This document shows, piece after piece, positions 26,371-38,846 of a DNA stretch of 64,000 nt. The position numbers and the translations under genes were made by a program. The DNA is taken from positions 186,001-250,000 of the forward strand of contig CAUJDF010000091.1 in assembly GCA_963169045.1 (NCBI GenBank). The letters run 5' to 3'. How positions within the stretch are numbered: position 1 is the first letter of the stretch; each line of letters begins with the position of its first letter. Origin of the DNA: Myxococcota bacterium (GTDB lineage Bacteria; Myxococcota_A; Bradymonadia; UBA7976; UBA1532). Below the pieces are notes generated by a model. The model was not told the DNA's origin. It worked only from the letters and a program-made list of their open reading frames with translations, and ran no database searches.

Positions 26371-27027
26371 GTGCTTCGCGCGCTCCCCCTCGTCGCCCTG
26401 CTGTTCCTCACCGGGGCGGGCCGCCCGCCGCCCACCGGCACGGTGCTCGTCCGCTCCGGCACGACCGGCGCGCGCATCCTGATCGACGAGCACGAGGCGG
26501 GGACGGTGCCGATGACGCTGCCCGTGGTGCTCCGCGCCGGCGAGCACAGCGTCAAGGTGAGCCGGCCGGGGCACGCCGACTATCTCGACACGTTCCGCCT
26601 GAAGGCCGGGCAGGACCTCGTCCTCGAGATCGACCTGCTGCCGACGGCGGGTGTCATCCGCGTCGAGGCGGACGCGCCCGGCGCGGTGGTGCTCGTCGAC
26701 GGACGGCCGATCGGCGAGGCGCCGTTCGAGGGCGAGGTGGAGCCGGGCGAGCGCGAGGTCGAGGTGCGGGCGTCCGGTCACGCCACGTTCCGGCAGACGG
26801 TCGCGCTCGAGGCGGGCGAGGCGTCGACGGTGAACGCGAAGATGCTGCCCCTGCCGGACGGCCCGGCCGCGGGCGCGGCGCCCGCCTGGTACGAGCGCTG
26901 GTACGTCTGGGCCGGCGCGGCGGCGGTGCTCGCCGGCGGCGTGGCGGTGGCGGTGGTCGCCACGCGCGGCGCCGACGGCGAGACGAAGGACCCCGAACAC
27001 ATCCTGAGGATCGAGCCCGTTCGATGA
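26371..27027 (+). CDS. Exported PEGA-domain membrane protein
   Basis: A 218-residue protein with an N-terminal signal sequence (LRALPLVALLFLTGAG), two PEGA repeats (about residues 25-90 and 95-155, with ILIDEHEAGTVP and VLVDGRPIGEAP as matching cores), and a C-terminal membrane helix (WAGAAAVLAGGVAVAVVA) with a short charged tail. PEGA domains occur in surface and kinase-linked proteins of myxobacteria. Their function is not well defined. GTG at 26371 is the only start that places the signal sequence at the N-terminus. It overlaps the next gene (ATGA). Confidence 0.85.
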   Translation: MLRALPLVALLFLTGAGRPPPTGTVLVRSGTTGARILIDEHEAGTVPMTLPVVLRAGEHSVKVSRPGHADYLDTFRLKAGQDLVLEIDLLPTAGVIRVEADAPGAVVLVDGRPIGEAPFEGEVEPGEREVEVRASGHATFRQTVALEAGEASTVNAKMLPLPDGPAAGAAPAWYERWYVWAGAAAVLAGGVAVAVVATRGADGETKDPEHILRIEPVR

Positions 27028-27428
27028 ACAAGCTGTTCCTGCGCCCCGGGCCCTTGATCGGCATCGGCGCCGGCGCCCTCGCCGGCGGCGCCGCCTACGC
27101 CGCGACGCGCGTCTTCCTGGCGAGCATGCCGCCGGTCGGCGCGATCCTCGTGGGCCTCCTGGCGGGCGTCGGCGCCCGCCTCGGCCACGCCGTCAGCGTG
27201 CGCACCCACATGCAGGCGCTCGTCTACGGGTCGCTCGTGATGACCTTCGCGGGTGAGTTCGCGGCGTTCGCGTTCGTCAACCCCCGCGAGACGTGGAACG
27301 ACTTCCCGTCGCACCTCATCGCGCATCCCGTCACGATGCTGTTGATGCTGGTCTTCCTCGTGACCGGCCTGTTCCTCGGGGTGAAGCTGCTGGTCGGCGA
27401 CGCCGAGGGTGTCTTCGACGACGGTTGA
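27024..27428 (+). CDS. Small multi-pass membrane protein of unknown function
   Basis: A 134-residue protein with about four hydrophobic segments: two in the first 60 residues (IGIGAGALAGGAAYAATRVF, PVGAILVGLLAGVGARLG), one around LVYGSLVMTFAGEFAAFAFV and one near the end (TMLLMLVFLVTGLFLGV). No family was recognised. It is translationally coupled to the PEGA protein (ATGA overlap), which suggests a shared envelope role. It converges with the HEAT gene 4 bp away. Confidence 0.8.
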   Translation: MNKLFLRPGPLIGIGAGALAGGAAYAATRVFLASMPPVGAILVGLLAGVGARLGHAVSVRTHMQALVYGSLVMTFAGEFAAFAFVNPRETWNDFPSHLIAHPVTMLLMLVFLVTGLFLGVKLLVGDAEGVFDDG

Positions 27429-27432
27429 CCCT

Positions 27433-28728
27433 TCATCGGTGGCGTTCGTCGTCGGCGAGCGAGAGTGCCCCCTCGGCACGCGGCTCGGCGAGGCTCAGCT
27501 GGCCCCCGTCGCCCTCGAGGCGCGACTGGATGCGGCGCACGGCTTCGAGCAGCGCCTGGCGGGCCTTGGGCTCCATCTTGGGCGCCTCGGCGCGCTCGAG
27601 CAGCGGGGCGACGGCGGCGCGGGTGCCGAGCTGCCCCAGCTCGTGGGACAACATGCGGAGGGTGAACGGGTCGTCGTTGGCCAGGATGGCGATCAGCTGG
27701 GGCTCCGCGGCGGGGCCGAGGGTCGCGAGCACCTGCACCAGGCTGTACGCGTTGCGCGAGGACTGCTCGGGCGTCAGATCGAGCAGCAGCGCCCGGTGGC
27801 GCGCGTCGGGCGAGGCGGCGAGGGCGCTCCACGCGCGAACATTGAACGCTGTCCGCGGGCCCGCCAGCATCGCGGCGGCCACGTGGCCCGCGCGCGCCGG
27901 ATCCCGCGCGATCAGCCCGTCCATCGCCCTCGTGGCGACCCGGTAGACGTCGGTCTTCGTGGCCAGGTCGGCGAGCGTGTCGTCCGCCGCGGCGCCCCGG
28001 AGGTGGAGGGCCGCGGCCAGCCGGAAGACCGCCGACCGATCGGCCAGGTCGCGCTCACGATCCGCGTCGTCTTGGCGAAAGCCTTTGTAATCATTGATGA
28101 ATTGCTCGATCGCCCGATGGCCGCACGTCCAGTCCGGGTCGTCGAGGGCTTTCGACGCGAGCCGTCGCGGTCGCGCCTCGGGCGGGAAGGCGAGCGCCTT
28201 GGCCACCCGATGAGCGGTGTCCAGCGACTCGCGCAGCCTGGCCGGCGAGGGGGAGAGGCCGGAGACGTGGGCGCTGACGCAGCCTGCCGCCACCAGGCCG
28301 CCCTGCTTCAGCAAGGGCCAGACGAGACGCCGGGTCTTCACGTCGAGCGCCGGCGTGAGCCAGGGCTGCTCGCCGCGGACCACGACCGACGCGTCGAACG
28401 TGGCGTCGCCCGTCGGCTCCGTGGCGCCGTGCCGCCCGCCCCAGCCCGTCTCGTGGGGGAGCACGTGGCGGAGGAGGACGTCGGTCGGGAGGTCCGGCAC
28501 CGGCCCCAGGTAGACGCGCAGACCGCGGCCGCCGACGGTCGACTCCTCGTCGCGGACGACGCGGCAGGGCAGGCCGCGCCAGGCGCCCTCGAGGCGGAGG
28601 GGCTGGCCGTGCAGCGTGAGGCCGAGGTCGCGGGCGCGCCGATGCCAGCGGTCGTCGAAGCGGACGAGGAGGCCGCCCATGACACCGGCGAGCGCCAGCG
28701 ACGCGACGAGGCCGGTGATGGGATCCAT
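27433..28728 (-). CDS. Membrane-anchored HEAT-repeat-like protein
   Basis: A 431-residue protein with an N-terminal hydrophobic stretch (ITGLVASLALAGVMGGLLV) that is a signal anchor or membrane helix. The C-terminal 150 residues look like HEAT or PBS-lyase repeats (VLATLGPAAEPQLIAILAND, LGQLGTRAAVAPLLERAE). The middle part is not recognised. The ATG overlaps the stop of the Hsp70-like gene (ATGA), so the two are made together. A role as a partner of the Hsp70-like ATPase is an inference from this coupling only. Confidence 0.75.
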   Translation of the reverse strand: MDPITGLVASLALAGVMGGLLVRFDDRWHRRARDLGLTLHGQPLRLEGAWRGLPCRVVRDEESTVGGRGLRVYLGPVPDLPTDVLLRHVLPHETGWGGRHGATEPTGDATFDASVVVRGEQPWLTPALDVKTRRLVWPLLKQGGLVAAGCVSAHVSGLSPSPARLRESLDTAHRVAKALAFPPEARPRRLASKALDDPDWTCGHRAIEQFINDYKGFRQDDADRERDLADRSAVFRLAAALHLRGAAADDTLADLATKTDVYRVATRAMDGLIARDPARAGHVAAAMLAGPRTAFNVRAWSALAASPDARHRALLLDLTPEQSSRNAYSLVQVLATLGPAAEPQLIAILANDDPFTLRMLSHELGQLGTRAAVAPLLERAEAPKMEPKARQALLEAVRRIQSRLEGDGGQLSLAEPRAEGALSLADDERHR

Positions 28729-30365
28729 CAGCGGACCTTCACCACGGGCTCGCCGCGCATCAGCAGCTTGTCGGTGCGCAGGTCGCGCACCGTCGCGCAC
28801 AACCAGCGGTCGGCGTCGACCCCGAAGGCGACCTCGAGGCGCGGGCGGCGGTCCGCGGGCGCGTGCGGCGGCTCGAGGCGCCCCATCGCCGGCGCCTCGG
28901 CGTTGAGCGGCACCACCACGCGGTCGTCCGGGCGGTCGAGCGAGTGGAGGCGGCCGGCGGCGTCCCAGGCGATCTGCGGCCCGGCCCCGGTGCCGGCGCG
29001 GCCGCGCGCGATCTCGCACACGACGAGCTTGAAGATCCGCTCCGGCTCGCCGAGGGCGCAGGTGGGCACGAGGTGCCGCTTCCAGTGGTCGGCGGCGGTG
29101 GGGATGCGCGTGCCGCCGGCGACGACGACGATGTGCTGCTCGGCGTTGGTGGCCGGATCGTGGGTCACGATGGCGTAGTCGTGCACGAGGACGTCGTTCG
29201 CGTGCACCCGGCCCGCGGCGAAGGCGGCGGCGCCGAGCGAGACGGCCTCGAACGGGTGCCACCCGCGGACGCGCTCGCGCCCGAAGCGCGCCTCGAACAG
29301 CGAGAAGACGCCCGGCAGCAGGCTGGATCCGCCGACGAGGAGCACTTCCTGCGGGGGCTCGCCGCCGTGGCCCGCCTCCAGCGCCGCCGCGGCCACCTCG
29401 TCGGCGCAGTCGCGCAGGGTCGCGTAGAGTCCGCGCGCATCGAGCAGGGCGACCAGCGCCTCGCGGGCGATGTCGAGCGGGCGGTCGGGCCGGCCGAAGC
29501 GGGCGAGCTCGGGGGGGGGCGAGAGCGAGAAGGTGGCCGTCGGCGCGAAGTGCAGGGCCTCCTTTACGCGGCGGGCCTCGGCGAGGAGCAGGCGCCGCCA
29601 CAGGTCCGCCTCGGGGAGGGCGTCGTCGATGCGCAGGTGGAGGGCCGAGGCGACGTGCTCGAAGAGCCACCCGTCGACGACCTCGCCGCCGATGGCGCGC
29701 GAGACCTTGGCGAGGACGCGGCAGCGCCCCTCCTCGGCGTCGCGGGCCGCGAGATCGACGAGCGCGAAGTGGAGCGTCCCGCCGCCGAAGTCGACGACGA
29801 GCACGCGCCGCGCCTCCGGCAGGCCGAGACCGTAGCCGATCGCGGCGGCCACGGGCTCCTCGACGAAGCGCAGGCGCCGGACGCCGAGCGAAGTCGCGAG
29901 GTGGCGCAGCTCGGCGCGGTAGCGGTCGAACGCGTCGACCGGCACGCACAGGACGAGGTCGCGGATGCGATCGCCCGTCGCCTCGTCGACTTGGGCGAAC
30001 AGCTCGCGCAGGAACGCGCGCGCGGCGTCCCGCGCCGTGTACGTCGCGCGGCGCTCGCGCGCGACCACCTGCAGCGGATCGGCGGCGAGCGTCCGCTTGA
30101 AGGTCGGCACGTACGCCGGGTGCGCGGCGCCCTCGTTGCGCTCGACGGCGGCGCGGCCGATGTGCGCGTGCCGACCCCAGAAGACGTGCCGCTGCAGGGG
30201 TCCGAAGCGCCCCACGCGCGTCCAGAAGTCGTCGGCGGGCAGCAGGTGGACGGCGGAGGGCACGAGGCGCGGCGCCTCGAGCGGGTTCGTGCGCCCCGGC
30301 GCGCGGCACACCGCCGGCAGGTCGACGAGCGCCGGTCGGTCCGCGTCTTCATCCCAGCAGGCCAC
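28728..30365 (-). CDS. Hsp70/DnaK-like ATPase, 5' end interrupted by TGA
   Basis: The uninterrupted frame gives 545 residues. It contains Hsp70 ATPase motifs: FVEEPVAAAIGYG, the phosphate-2 loop VLVVDFGGGTLHF, and VLLVGGSSLLPGV, followed by a divergent C-terminus. The phosphate-1 loop IDLGTTNTGVA is also encoded, but upstream of the first usable start (GTG 30365): it follows an in-frame TGA at 30398-30396, and an ATG lies four codons before that TGA (30410). Either the gene has a nonsense mutation or sequencing error, or initiation or decoding is unusual. Starting at the GTG would remove the first strand of the ATPase fold. Confidence 0.75.
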   Translation of the reverse strand: MACWDEDADRPALVDLPAVCRAPGRTNPLEAPRLVPSAVHLLPADDFWTRVGRFGPLQRHVFWGRHAHIGRAAVERNEGAAHPAYVPTFKRTLAADPLQVVARERRATYTARDAARAFLRELFAQVDEATGDRIRDLVLCVPVDAFDRYRAELRHLATSLGVRRLRFVEEPVAAAIGYGLGLPEARRVLVVDFGGGTLHFALVDLAARDAEEGRCRVLAKVSRAIGGEVVDGWLFEHVASALHLRIDDALPEADLWRRLLLAEARRVKEALHFAPTATFSLSPPPELARFGRPDRPLDIAREALVALLDARGLYATLRDCADEVAAAALEAGHGGEPPQEVLLVGGSSLLPGVFSLFEARFGRERVRGWHPFEAVSLGAAAFAAGRVHANDVLVHDYAIVTHDPATNAEQHIVVVAGGTRIPTAADHWKRHLVPTCALGEPERIFKLVVCEIARGRAGTGAGPQIAWDAAGRLHSLDRPDDRVVVPLNAEAPAMGRLEPPHAPADRRPRLEVAFGVDADRWLCATVRDLRTDKLLMRGEPVVKVR

Positions 30366-30416
30366 GCCGGTGTTCGTCGTGCCGAGATCGATCGCTCAGT
30401 GTCGTGCCATGCCGCG

Positions 30417-30422
30417 AGTATA
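30417..30422 (-). promoter_or_regulatory. TATACT -10-like box before the Hsp70-like gene
   Basis: TATACT lies on the minus strand six bases upstream of the ATG at 30410 and is followed by C. No good -35 partner is visible. A transcript from here would begin close to or at the ATG, with no ribosome-binding site. Confidence 0.35.
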
Positions 30423-30492
30423 CGACCCTGCGGATCCCGGGCCAGACCGGCCCGCTCGAGGGGAGAGGCGGGCGGGTGCCCGCGCGCGTCCG

Positions 30493-34023
<3,531 letters not shown>

Positions 34024-34083
34024 GCGCGCGGTCCTCGGGCGGGGCGAGACGGGGACGATCCGGACGGTCGAGGGGAGCGGGGG

Positions 34084-34371
34084 CTAGTTCTTGCGCGATC
34101 CGTTGATGCGCTCGCGGAGCTCCTTGCCGGGCTTGTAGAACGGCGCCTTCTTGGCCCGCACGTACACCTCTTCGCCGGTCTTCGGGTTGCGGCCCCGGTA
34201 CGCGTTGTACTCGCGGACCTCGAACGAGCCGAAGCCGCGGATCTCGACGCGCTCGCCCTTCTGCAGCGCCTCGCGCATCGAATCGCAGATCGTGTTCACC
34301 ACGATCTCGGCCTTCTTGAGGTTGAAGCCGTCGCGCTGGGCGATGACCTCGATGAGCTCACCCTTCGTCAT
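34084..34371 (-). CDS. ihfB: HU/IHF-family DNA-binding protein, IHF-beta-like
   Basis: A 95-residue DNA-bending protein with the HU/IHF fold: MTKGELIEVIAQ at the start, the RGFGSFEVREYNAYRGRNP arm region with the Pro that intercalates into DNA, and a C-terminus (KAPFYKPGKELRERIN) closer to IHF-beta than to HU. IHF and HU organise the nucleoid and assist transcription and replication. The start is the ATG at 34371 with GAGGTG upstream. A longer in-frame ATG would add residues not seen in the family. Confidence 0.92.
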   Translation of the reverse strand: MTKGELIEVIAQRDGFNLKKAEIVVNTICDSMREALQKGERVEIRGFGSFEVREYNAYRGRNPKTGEEVYVRAKKAPFYKPGKELRERINGSRKN

Positions 34372-34456
34372 CTCGCACCTCGTGCGGTCCCGGGGTTCGT
34401 AACCCTTGGGTTTCATTAGCAAGAAAGCGGATCGGCCCACAATAACATTGAGAGGA

Positions 34457-35728
34457 TCATCGGAATCGGCGACGCGGCGCGAGACGGGCGGCCACCTGGG
34501 CGGCGTGCCAGGCGGTGAGGAAGTCGCCCTCGAGGCCGAGGCCGCGGACGACCCAGGCCCCGGTGCGGACGAGGTTGCGCAGGGGGCCGCGCACCGGCAC
34601 GCGAAAGAGGCCGAGCGGGTCGACGCTGCCCGGTCCGGGCAGGACGCGCGGCGCGATGTCGAGCAGGCGGGCGTCGGTGAAGGGAACGAGCGTCTCGAGG
34701 CACGGGGGCGCGCCCGACCAGGTGAGCCACAGATCGCCGTTCTCGGGGCGGACGAGACAGGGGGGGGCGCCGGGGGACGGCAGCCAGGCGCACGGGTCGC
34801 GCAGGCCGCCGGGGCGCAGCTCGGGCGGGACCGCGGCGCGCGCCACCTGCGCCGAGACGACCGGGGCGCGGACGAGCGGCTCGCCGACGAGGCGGTTGAG
34901 CGTCGTGTCGTCGCCCGCGAAGACGACCACCTCGGCCGTGTAGCGGCGCTCGCCGGCGGCGAGCAGCGCCGTGATGCGGCGGCGCTTCACCTCGAAGCCG
35001 ACGACGGGGCGGCGCAGCTCGGCGTCGCCGCCGTGGGCGCGCAGCTTCTCCTCGACGAGCTCCGCCAGGCCGGCGCGACCGCCGCGGATGCGGTCCACCC
35101 CGTGGGCGAGGTGCCAGAGCGCGCGGGCGCCGGCGGCGTTCATGCTGCCGCGGGCCTCGTCGGCGCGCCCGGCCACCGCGAGGAGCGCGGACACGAGCGC
35201 GCGCAGCGACTCGTCCTCGGCCCAGGGGATGGGGTGGGCGCCGAGCTGGTGGGCGGGCACGCCGGCGAAGGCGCGGCGCAGGGCGATGCGCGCGGCGATG
35301 CCCTCGGCGGGCAGCTCGAGATCGCCGCCGAGCAGCGCGTCGAGGCCGCCGCCGTACCCCTCGATGCGGCCGAAGAGGCCGAGCAAGCCGGCGCGGGCCT
35401 CGGGAAACGCGCGGCCGAGCTCGCGCCCCCGCGCGGTCAGCTCCGGTTCGAGGGTGAAGCGGCGGTCGGGGAGCGCCACGGCGACCGGATCGGGGCCGCC
35501 GTCGACCTTGGTGCGCACGGCGTGGACCAGGCCGAGCTCCTCGAGGACGCGCTGGACGATCGGCGCCGTCTTGAGGCCGAAGAGCGGCTCGCCGACCTCG
35601 TCGAGCCCGTCGCTCGGGCAGGGCAGCGCGCGGACGCGGAGCTTGCGCCGGGCCAGCAGCGCCGCGGCGAGCAGCGCCGCGAGCGACCGGCCCACCACGA
35701 CGACGTCGTAGTGCTCCGCAGTGGACAT
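34457..35728 (-). CDS. FAD/NAD(P)-binding oxidoreductase-like protein
   Basis: A 423-residue protein with an N-terminal Rossmann start (YDVVVVGRSLAALLAAALL) and a C-terminal FAD-contact segment (GLGLEGDFLTAWHAAQVAA), the layout of phytoene-desaturase-like amine oxidoreductases. The usual GxGxxG is altered to GRSLAA, so nucleotide binding may be weakened. Substrate unknown. It lies between purN and ihfB on the minus strand, 60 bp after purN starts the gap and 85 bp before ihfB, with no obvious functional link to either. Confidence 0.7.
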   Translation of the reverse strand: MSTAEHYDVVVVGRSLAALLAAALLARRKLRVRALPCPSDGLDEVGEPLFGLKTAPIVQRVLEELGLVHAVRTKVDGGPDPVAVALPDRRFTLEPELTARGRELGRAFPEARAGLLGLFGRIEGYGGGLDALLGGDLELPAEGIAARIALRRAFAGVPAHQLGAHPIPWAEDESLRALVSALLAVAGRADEARGSMNAAGARALWHLAHGVDRIRGGRAGLAELVEEKLRAHGGDAELRRPVVGFEVKRRRITALLAAGERRYTAEVVVFAGDDTTLNRLVGEPLVRAPVVSAQVARAAVPPELRPGGLRDPCAWLPSPGAPPCLVRPENGDLWLTWSGAPPCLETLVPFTDARLLDIAPRVLPGPGSVDPLGLFRVPVRGPLRNLVRTGAWVVRGLGLEGDFLTAWHAAQVAARLAPRRRFR

Positions 35729-35788
35729 CTGGCCCCCGCCCCCGTGCTCGCGCTCGCCTTCCGCAGTGTCGCTCCGCGAAACTGCCGC

Positions 35789-36424
35789 TTATTCGGGCAG
35801 CACGCGGACGTGCCGGCCGTCGACGCGCACCCGCCCCGCCGCGAGCCAGCCCAGCGCGGCGGGCAACAGGCGGTGCTCCTCGACGCGGATGCGGTCGTGC
35901 AGCGTGTCGGCGGTGTCGTCGTCGGCCACGGGGACCGCCGCCTGGGCGATGATCGGGCCGGTGTCGACGCCGGCGTCGACGAAGTGCACCGTGCAGCCGG
36001 TCACCTTGACGCCCCAGCCCACCGCCTGCGCCGGCGCGTTCAGGCCGGGGAACGACGGACAGAGCGCCGGGTGCACGTTGACCACACGCAGCCGGAATTC
36101 ATCAAGGAACACCGGCGTCAACAAGCGCATGAACCCCGCGAGCGCGACGAGGTGCGTGTCGTGGCGGCGGAGCGTCTCGACGAGCGCGGCGTCGAAGGCC
36201 TCGCGGGACGCGAAGTCGCGCGGGCGCAGCACCTCGGTGGCGACGCCGGCGCGGCGGGCGCGCTCGAGGGCGCCTGCCGCGGGCTTGTCGGAGAGGACGA
36301 GCGCCGGGACGACGCCGGGGACCGCCGCGTCGAGGACCGCCTGCAGGTTGGAGCCGGATCCGCTGGCGAGCACGCCGAGCCGGAGCGGGCGGGGGAGGCC
36401 CGCGACGGGATCGACGCCCGTCAC
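35789..36424 (-). CDS. purN: PurN, phosphoribosylglycinamide formyltransferase
   Basis: PurN transfers a formyl group from 10-formyl-tetrahydrofolate to GAR in purine synthesis. The 211-residue protein has the phosphate-binding [11 protein letters not shown] and the catalytic region [19 protein letters not shown] with Asn and His, followed by [13 protein letters not shown] with the catalytic Asp. It starts with a GTG that overlaps the purM stop (GTGA). This is the classical purM-purN pair. Confidence 0.96.
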   Translation of the reverse strand: MTGVDPVAGLPRPLRLGVLASGSGSNLQAVLDAAVPGVVPALVLSDKPAAGALERARRAGVATEVLRPRDFASREAFDAALVETLRRHDTHLVALAGFMRLLTPVFLDEFRLRVVNVHPALCPSFPGLNAPAQAVGWGVKVTGCTVHFVDAGVDTGPIIAQAAVPVADDDTADTLHDRIRVEEHRLLPAALGWLAAGRVRVDGRHVRVLPE

Positions 36425-37416
36425 GCCCAGGACACCCCGTCGCCGGGTTCGACCGCGCCGATGACCCAGGCCGCCTCGCCGGCGCCCGTCAGCGCGGCGA
36501 CGGCGGCCTCGGCCTGCGCCGCGGGCACGACCGCGCACAGGCCGACGCCCATGTTGAACGTGCGCAGCATCTCGTCGTCGTCGACGGGTCCGGCGGCGGC
36601 GATGCGCGCGAAGATCGGCGGCAGCGGCCAGCGCCCGCGGTCGAGGCGGGCGCCGAGGCCGTCGGGGAGGCAGCGCGGCAGGTTGCCGGGCAGCCCGCCG
36701 CCGGTGATATGCGCGAGGCCGCGGACGTCGACCGCGCGCAGCAGGGCAGCGACGGCGCGCGCGTAGATCCGCGTGGGCGTGAGGAGGGCGGCGGCCACCT
36801 CGGCGTCGCCCTCCCAGTCGAGCACGCGCCGCGCGAGCGACAGGCCGTTGCTGTGCACGCCGCTGCTCGCCACGCCGATGACGGCGTCGCCGGCCGCGAC
36901 CCGCCGCCCGTCGATGATCGCGTCGCGCTCGACGACGCCCACCGCGAAGCCGGCCAGGTCGTACTCGCCGCGCGCGTAGAACCCCGGCATCTCCGCCGTC
37001 TCGCCGCCGAGCAGCGCGCACCCCGCGTCGCGGCACCCGGCGGCGATGCCGCGGATGACGGCCTCGCCCTGCTCGACCGACAGCGCGCCGGTGGCGAAAT
37101 AGTCGAGGAAGAACAATGGCTTGGCGCCGGTAGTGATCACGTCGTTGACGCACATCGCCACGAGGTCGACGCCGACGGTGTCGTGCCGGTCGAGCGCGAA
37201 CGCGAGCTTGAGCTTGGTGCCGACACCGTCGGTGCCGGAGACGAGCACGGGGTCGCGCCACGGGCCGGTCTCGTTGAGCGCGAAGAGGCCGCCGAAGCCG
37301 CCGATGCCACCGACCACGCCGGGTCCGTGGGTGCTCTTCGCCAGCGGTTTGATCCGCTCGACCAGCGCGTCACCGGCGTCGATGTCGACGCCCGCCTCTC
37401 GGTAGGTCACCGCCAT
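36421..37416 (-). CDS. purM: PurM, AIR synthetase
   Basis: PurM closes the imidazole ring of aminoimidazole ribonucleotide in an ATP-dependent step of purine synthesis. The 331-residue protein has [57 protein letters not shown] and [13 protein letters not shown], all standard PurM segments. The ATG at 37416 gives the usual [15 protein letters not shown] start. It heads a long minus-strand series and is divergent from the glycosyltransferase gene across 84 bp. Confidence 0.97.
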   Translation of the reverse strand: MAVTYREAGVDIDAGDALVERIKPLAKSTHGPGVVGGIGGFGGLFALNETGPWRDPVLVSGTDGVGTKLKLAFALDRHDTVGVDLVAMCVNDVITTGAKPLFFLDYFATGALSVEQGEAVIRGIAAGCRDAGCALLGGETAEMPGFYARGEYDLAGFAVGVVERDAIIDGRRVAAGDAVIGVASSGVHSNGLSLARRVLDWEGDAEVAAALLTPTRIYARAVAALLRAVDVRGLAHITGGGLPGNLPRCLPDGLGARLDRGRWPLPPIFARIAAAGPVDDDEMLRTFNMGVGLCAVVPAAQAEAAVAALTGAGEAAWVIGAVEPGDGVSWA

Positions 37417-37463
37417 GGTGGGCCGCACCCTAACGAACGCCCCCGCCGGTCGCAAGGCGGCCC

Positions 37464-37492
37464 TTGCAATCGCCGCGCGCCCTGCGTAGGTA
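37464..37492 (+). promoter_or_regulatory. Candidate promoter of the 37501-40677 unit
   Basis: TTGCAA (37464-37469) and TAGGTA (37487-37492) have a 17-base spacer. GGTACT at 37489-37494 is an overlapping alternative -10. Either box lies 6-8 bases from the ATG at 37501, and no ribosome-binding sequence is present, so the transcript may be leaderless. Confidence 0.45.
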
Positions 37493-37500
37493 CTCGCCCG

Positions 37501-38187
37501 ATGCGCGTCGACGCCGTCATCCCTGCCCTCGACGAGGAGGCCAGCCTGCCGCGCGTGCTCGCGGCGCTGCGCGGGCGCGGCCTCCGGCAGGTCGTCGTCG
37601 TCGACAACGGCAGCAGCGACGCCACCTTCGCCGCAGCGCGCGACGGGGGCGCGGTGGCGCTGTTCGAGCGCCGGCGCGGTTACGGCTCGGCGTGCCTGCG
37701 GGCGCTCGAGCACCTCGAGGCCGACCCGCCCGACGCGGTGGTGTTCCTCGACGCCGACGGCGCCGACGATCCCGACGACCTGCCGGCGCTGCTGGCGCCG
37801 CTCGAGGTCGGCGCGGCCGACCTGGTCGTCGGCTCGCGGGTGCGCGGCGAGCGCGAGCCGGGCGCGCTGCTGCCGCAGGCCCGCCTCGGCAACCTTCTGG
37901 CCTGCACGCTGCTGCGGCGCCTCTACGGCGTGGAGTTCACCGACCTGGGGCCGTTCCGGGCGATCACCTGGGCGGCGCTCGACCGCCTGCAGATGAGCGA
38001 CACCGGCATGGGCTGGACGGTCGAGATGCAGGCGCGCGCCGCTCGCCTGGGCCTGCGGGCCGTCGAAGTGCCGGTCCGCTACCGCCGCCGCCGGACGGGC
38101 CGCAGCAAGGTCGCCGGCAACCTGAAGGGATCCGTCCGCGCCGGCGCCAAGATCCTGTGGACGATCGGGCGCGAGGCGGTCCTTTGA
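37501..38187 (+). CDS. Family 2 glycosyltransferase
   Basis: A 228-residue GT-A fold enzyme: [17 protein letters not shown] at the N-terminus, VVVDNGSSD for the donor, the metal-binding [12 protein letters not shown] and the acceptor-side [11 protein letters not shown] region. It resembles dolichyl-phosphate-mannose-synthase-like transferases but has no C-terminal membrane segments. Its substrate is unknown. It is coupled to a DUF2064 protein that begins with TTG inside its stop codon (TTGA). Similar pairs occur in other bacteria. Confidence 0.88.
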   Translation: MRVDAVIPALDEEASLPRVLAALRGRGLRQVVVVDNGSSDATFAAARDGGAVALFERRRGYGSACLRALEHLEADPPDAVVFLDADGADDPDDLPALLAPLEVGAADLVVGSRVRGEREPGALLPQARLGNLLACTLLRRLYGVEFTDLGPFRAITWAALDRLQMSDTGMGWTVEMQARAARLGLRAVEVPVRYRRRRTGRSKVAGNLKGSVRAGAKILWTIGREAVL

Positions 38188-38846
38188 GGCTTGCGATCTT
38201 CGCGCGCGCGCCGGTGCCGGGGCAGGCGAAGACGCGGCTGGCGCCGGCGCTCGGCGCGCAGGGGGCCGCCGACCTCCACGCCGCGTTCGTCGCCGACGTC
38301 GTCGAACGTCACCGTCGGCCGGGCCGCGCGATCACGGTGTGGCGCGACGGCCCGCACCCGCTCTTCGACGCGCTGGGCGTCGCGCTCGCCGACCAGCCGC
38401 CGGGCGATCTCGGCGCGCGGCTCGCGGCCTGCGCCGCGCGCGAGGCGCCGGTCGTGGTCCTCGGCACGGACAGCCCGACGCTCCCGCCGGCGCACGTCGA
38501 CGCGGCCTTCGCGGCGCTCGCCGAGGTGCCGGTGGTGCTCGGCCCCGCCGGCGACGGCGGCTACTACCTCGTGGGCGTGCGCGAAGACGCGCCGCCGATC
38601 TTCGACGACGTCCCGTGGGGCACGGACCGGGTCCTGGCGCACACCCTCCGTCGACTTCAGCGCGCGTCCTGCCGATACCACCTGCTGGAGTTCTGGTACG
38701 ACGTCGACCGGCCCGCGGACCTCGCGCTCCTGGCCGCGCACCTCCCCGCCCTCGAGGCCGCGGGCGTGCCGGTCCCGCCGCGCACCCGCGCCGTCCTGTC
38801 GGCTCTCGGCGGTGATCGGGAGGAAACATGGGAGCGGTGGCGCTGA
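38184..38846 (+). CDS. DUF2064 GT-A family transferase-like protein
   Basis: A 220-residue protein with the DUF2064 (TIGR04282) signatures: [18 protein letters not shown] at the N-terminus, [12 protein letters not shown], and [13 protein letters not shown]. The fold is that of nucleotidyl or glycosyl transferases. Members have been linked to arsenosugar and other secondary pathways, but the reaction is unknown here. The TTG at 38184 is the only start that gives the family N-terminus. It overlaps the upstream stop. The gene overlaps the CRP-like gene by 19 bases. Confidence 0.85.
   Translation: MRLAIFARAPVPGQAKTRLAPALGAQGAADLHAAFVADVVERHRRPGRAITVWRDGPHPLFDALGVALADQPPGDLGARLAACAAREAPVVVLGTDSPTLPPAHVDAAFAALAEVPVVLGPAGDGGYYLVGVREDAPPIFDDVPWGTDRVLAHTLRRLQRASCRYHLLEFWYDVDRPADLALLAAHLPALEAAGVPVPPRTRAVLSALGGDREETWERWR

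Noticed and set aside
34385-34440. Longer start for the IHF-beta-like protein
   Set aside because: The upstream in-frame ATG would add residues not found in HU/IHF proteins. The inner ATG has the better ribosome-binding site.
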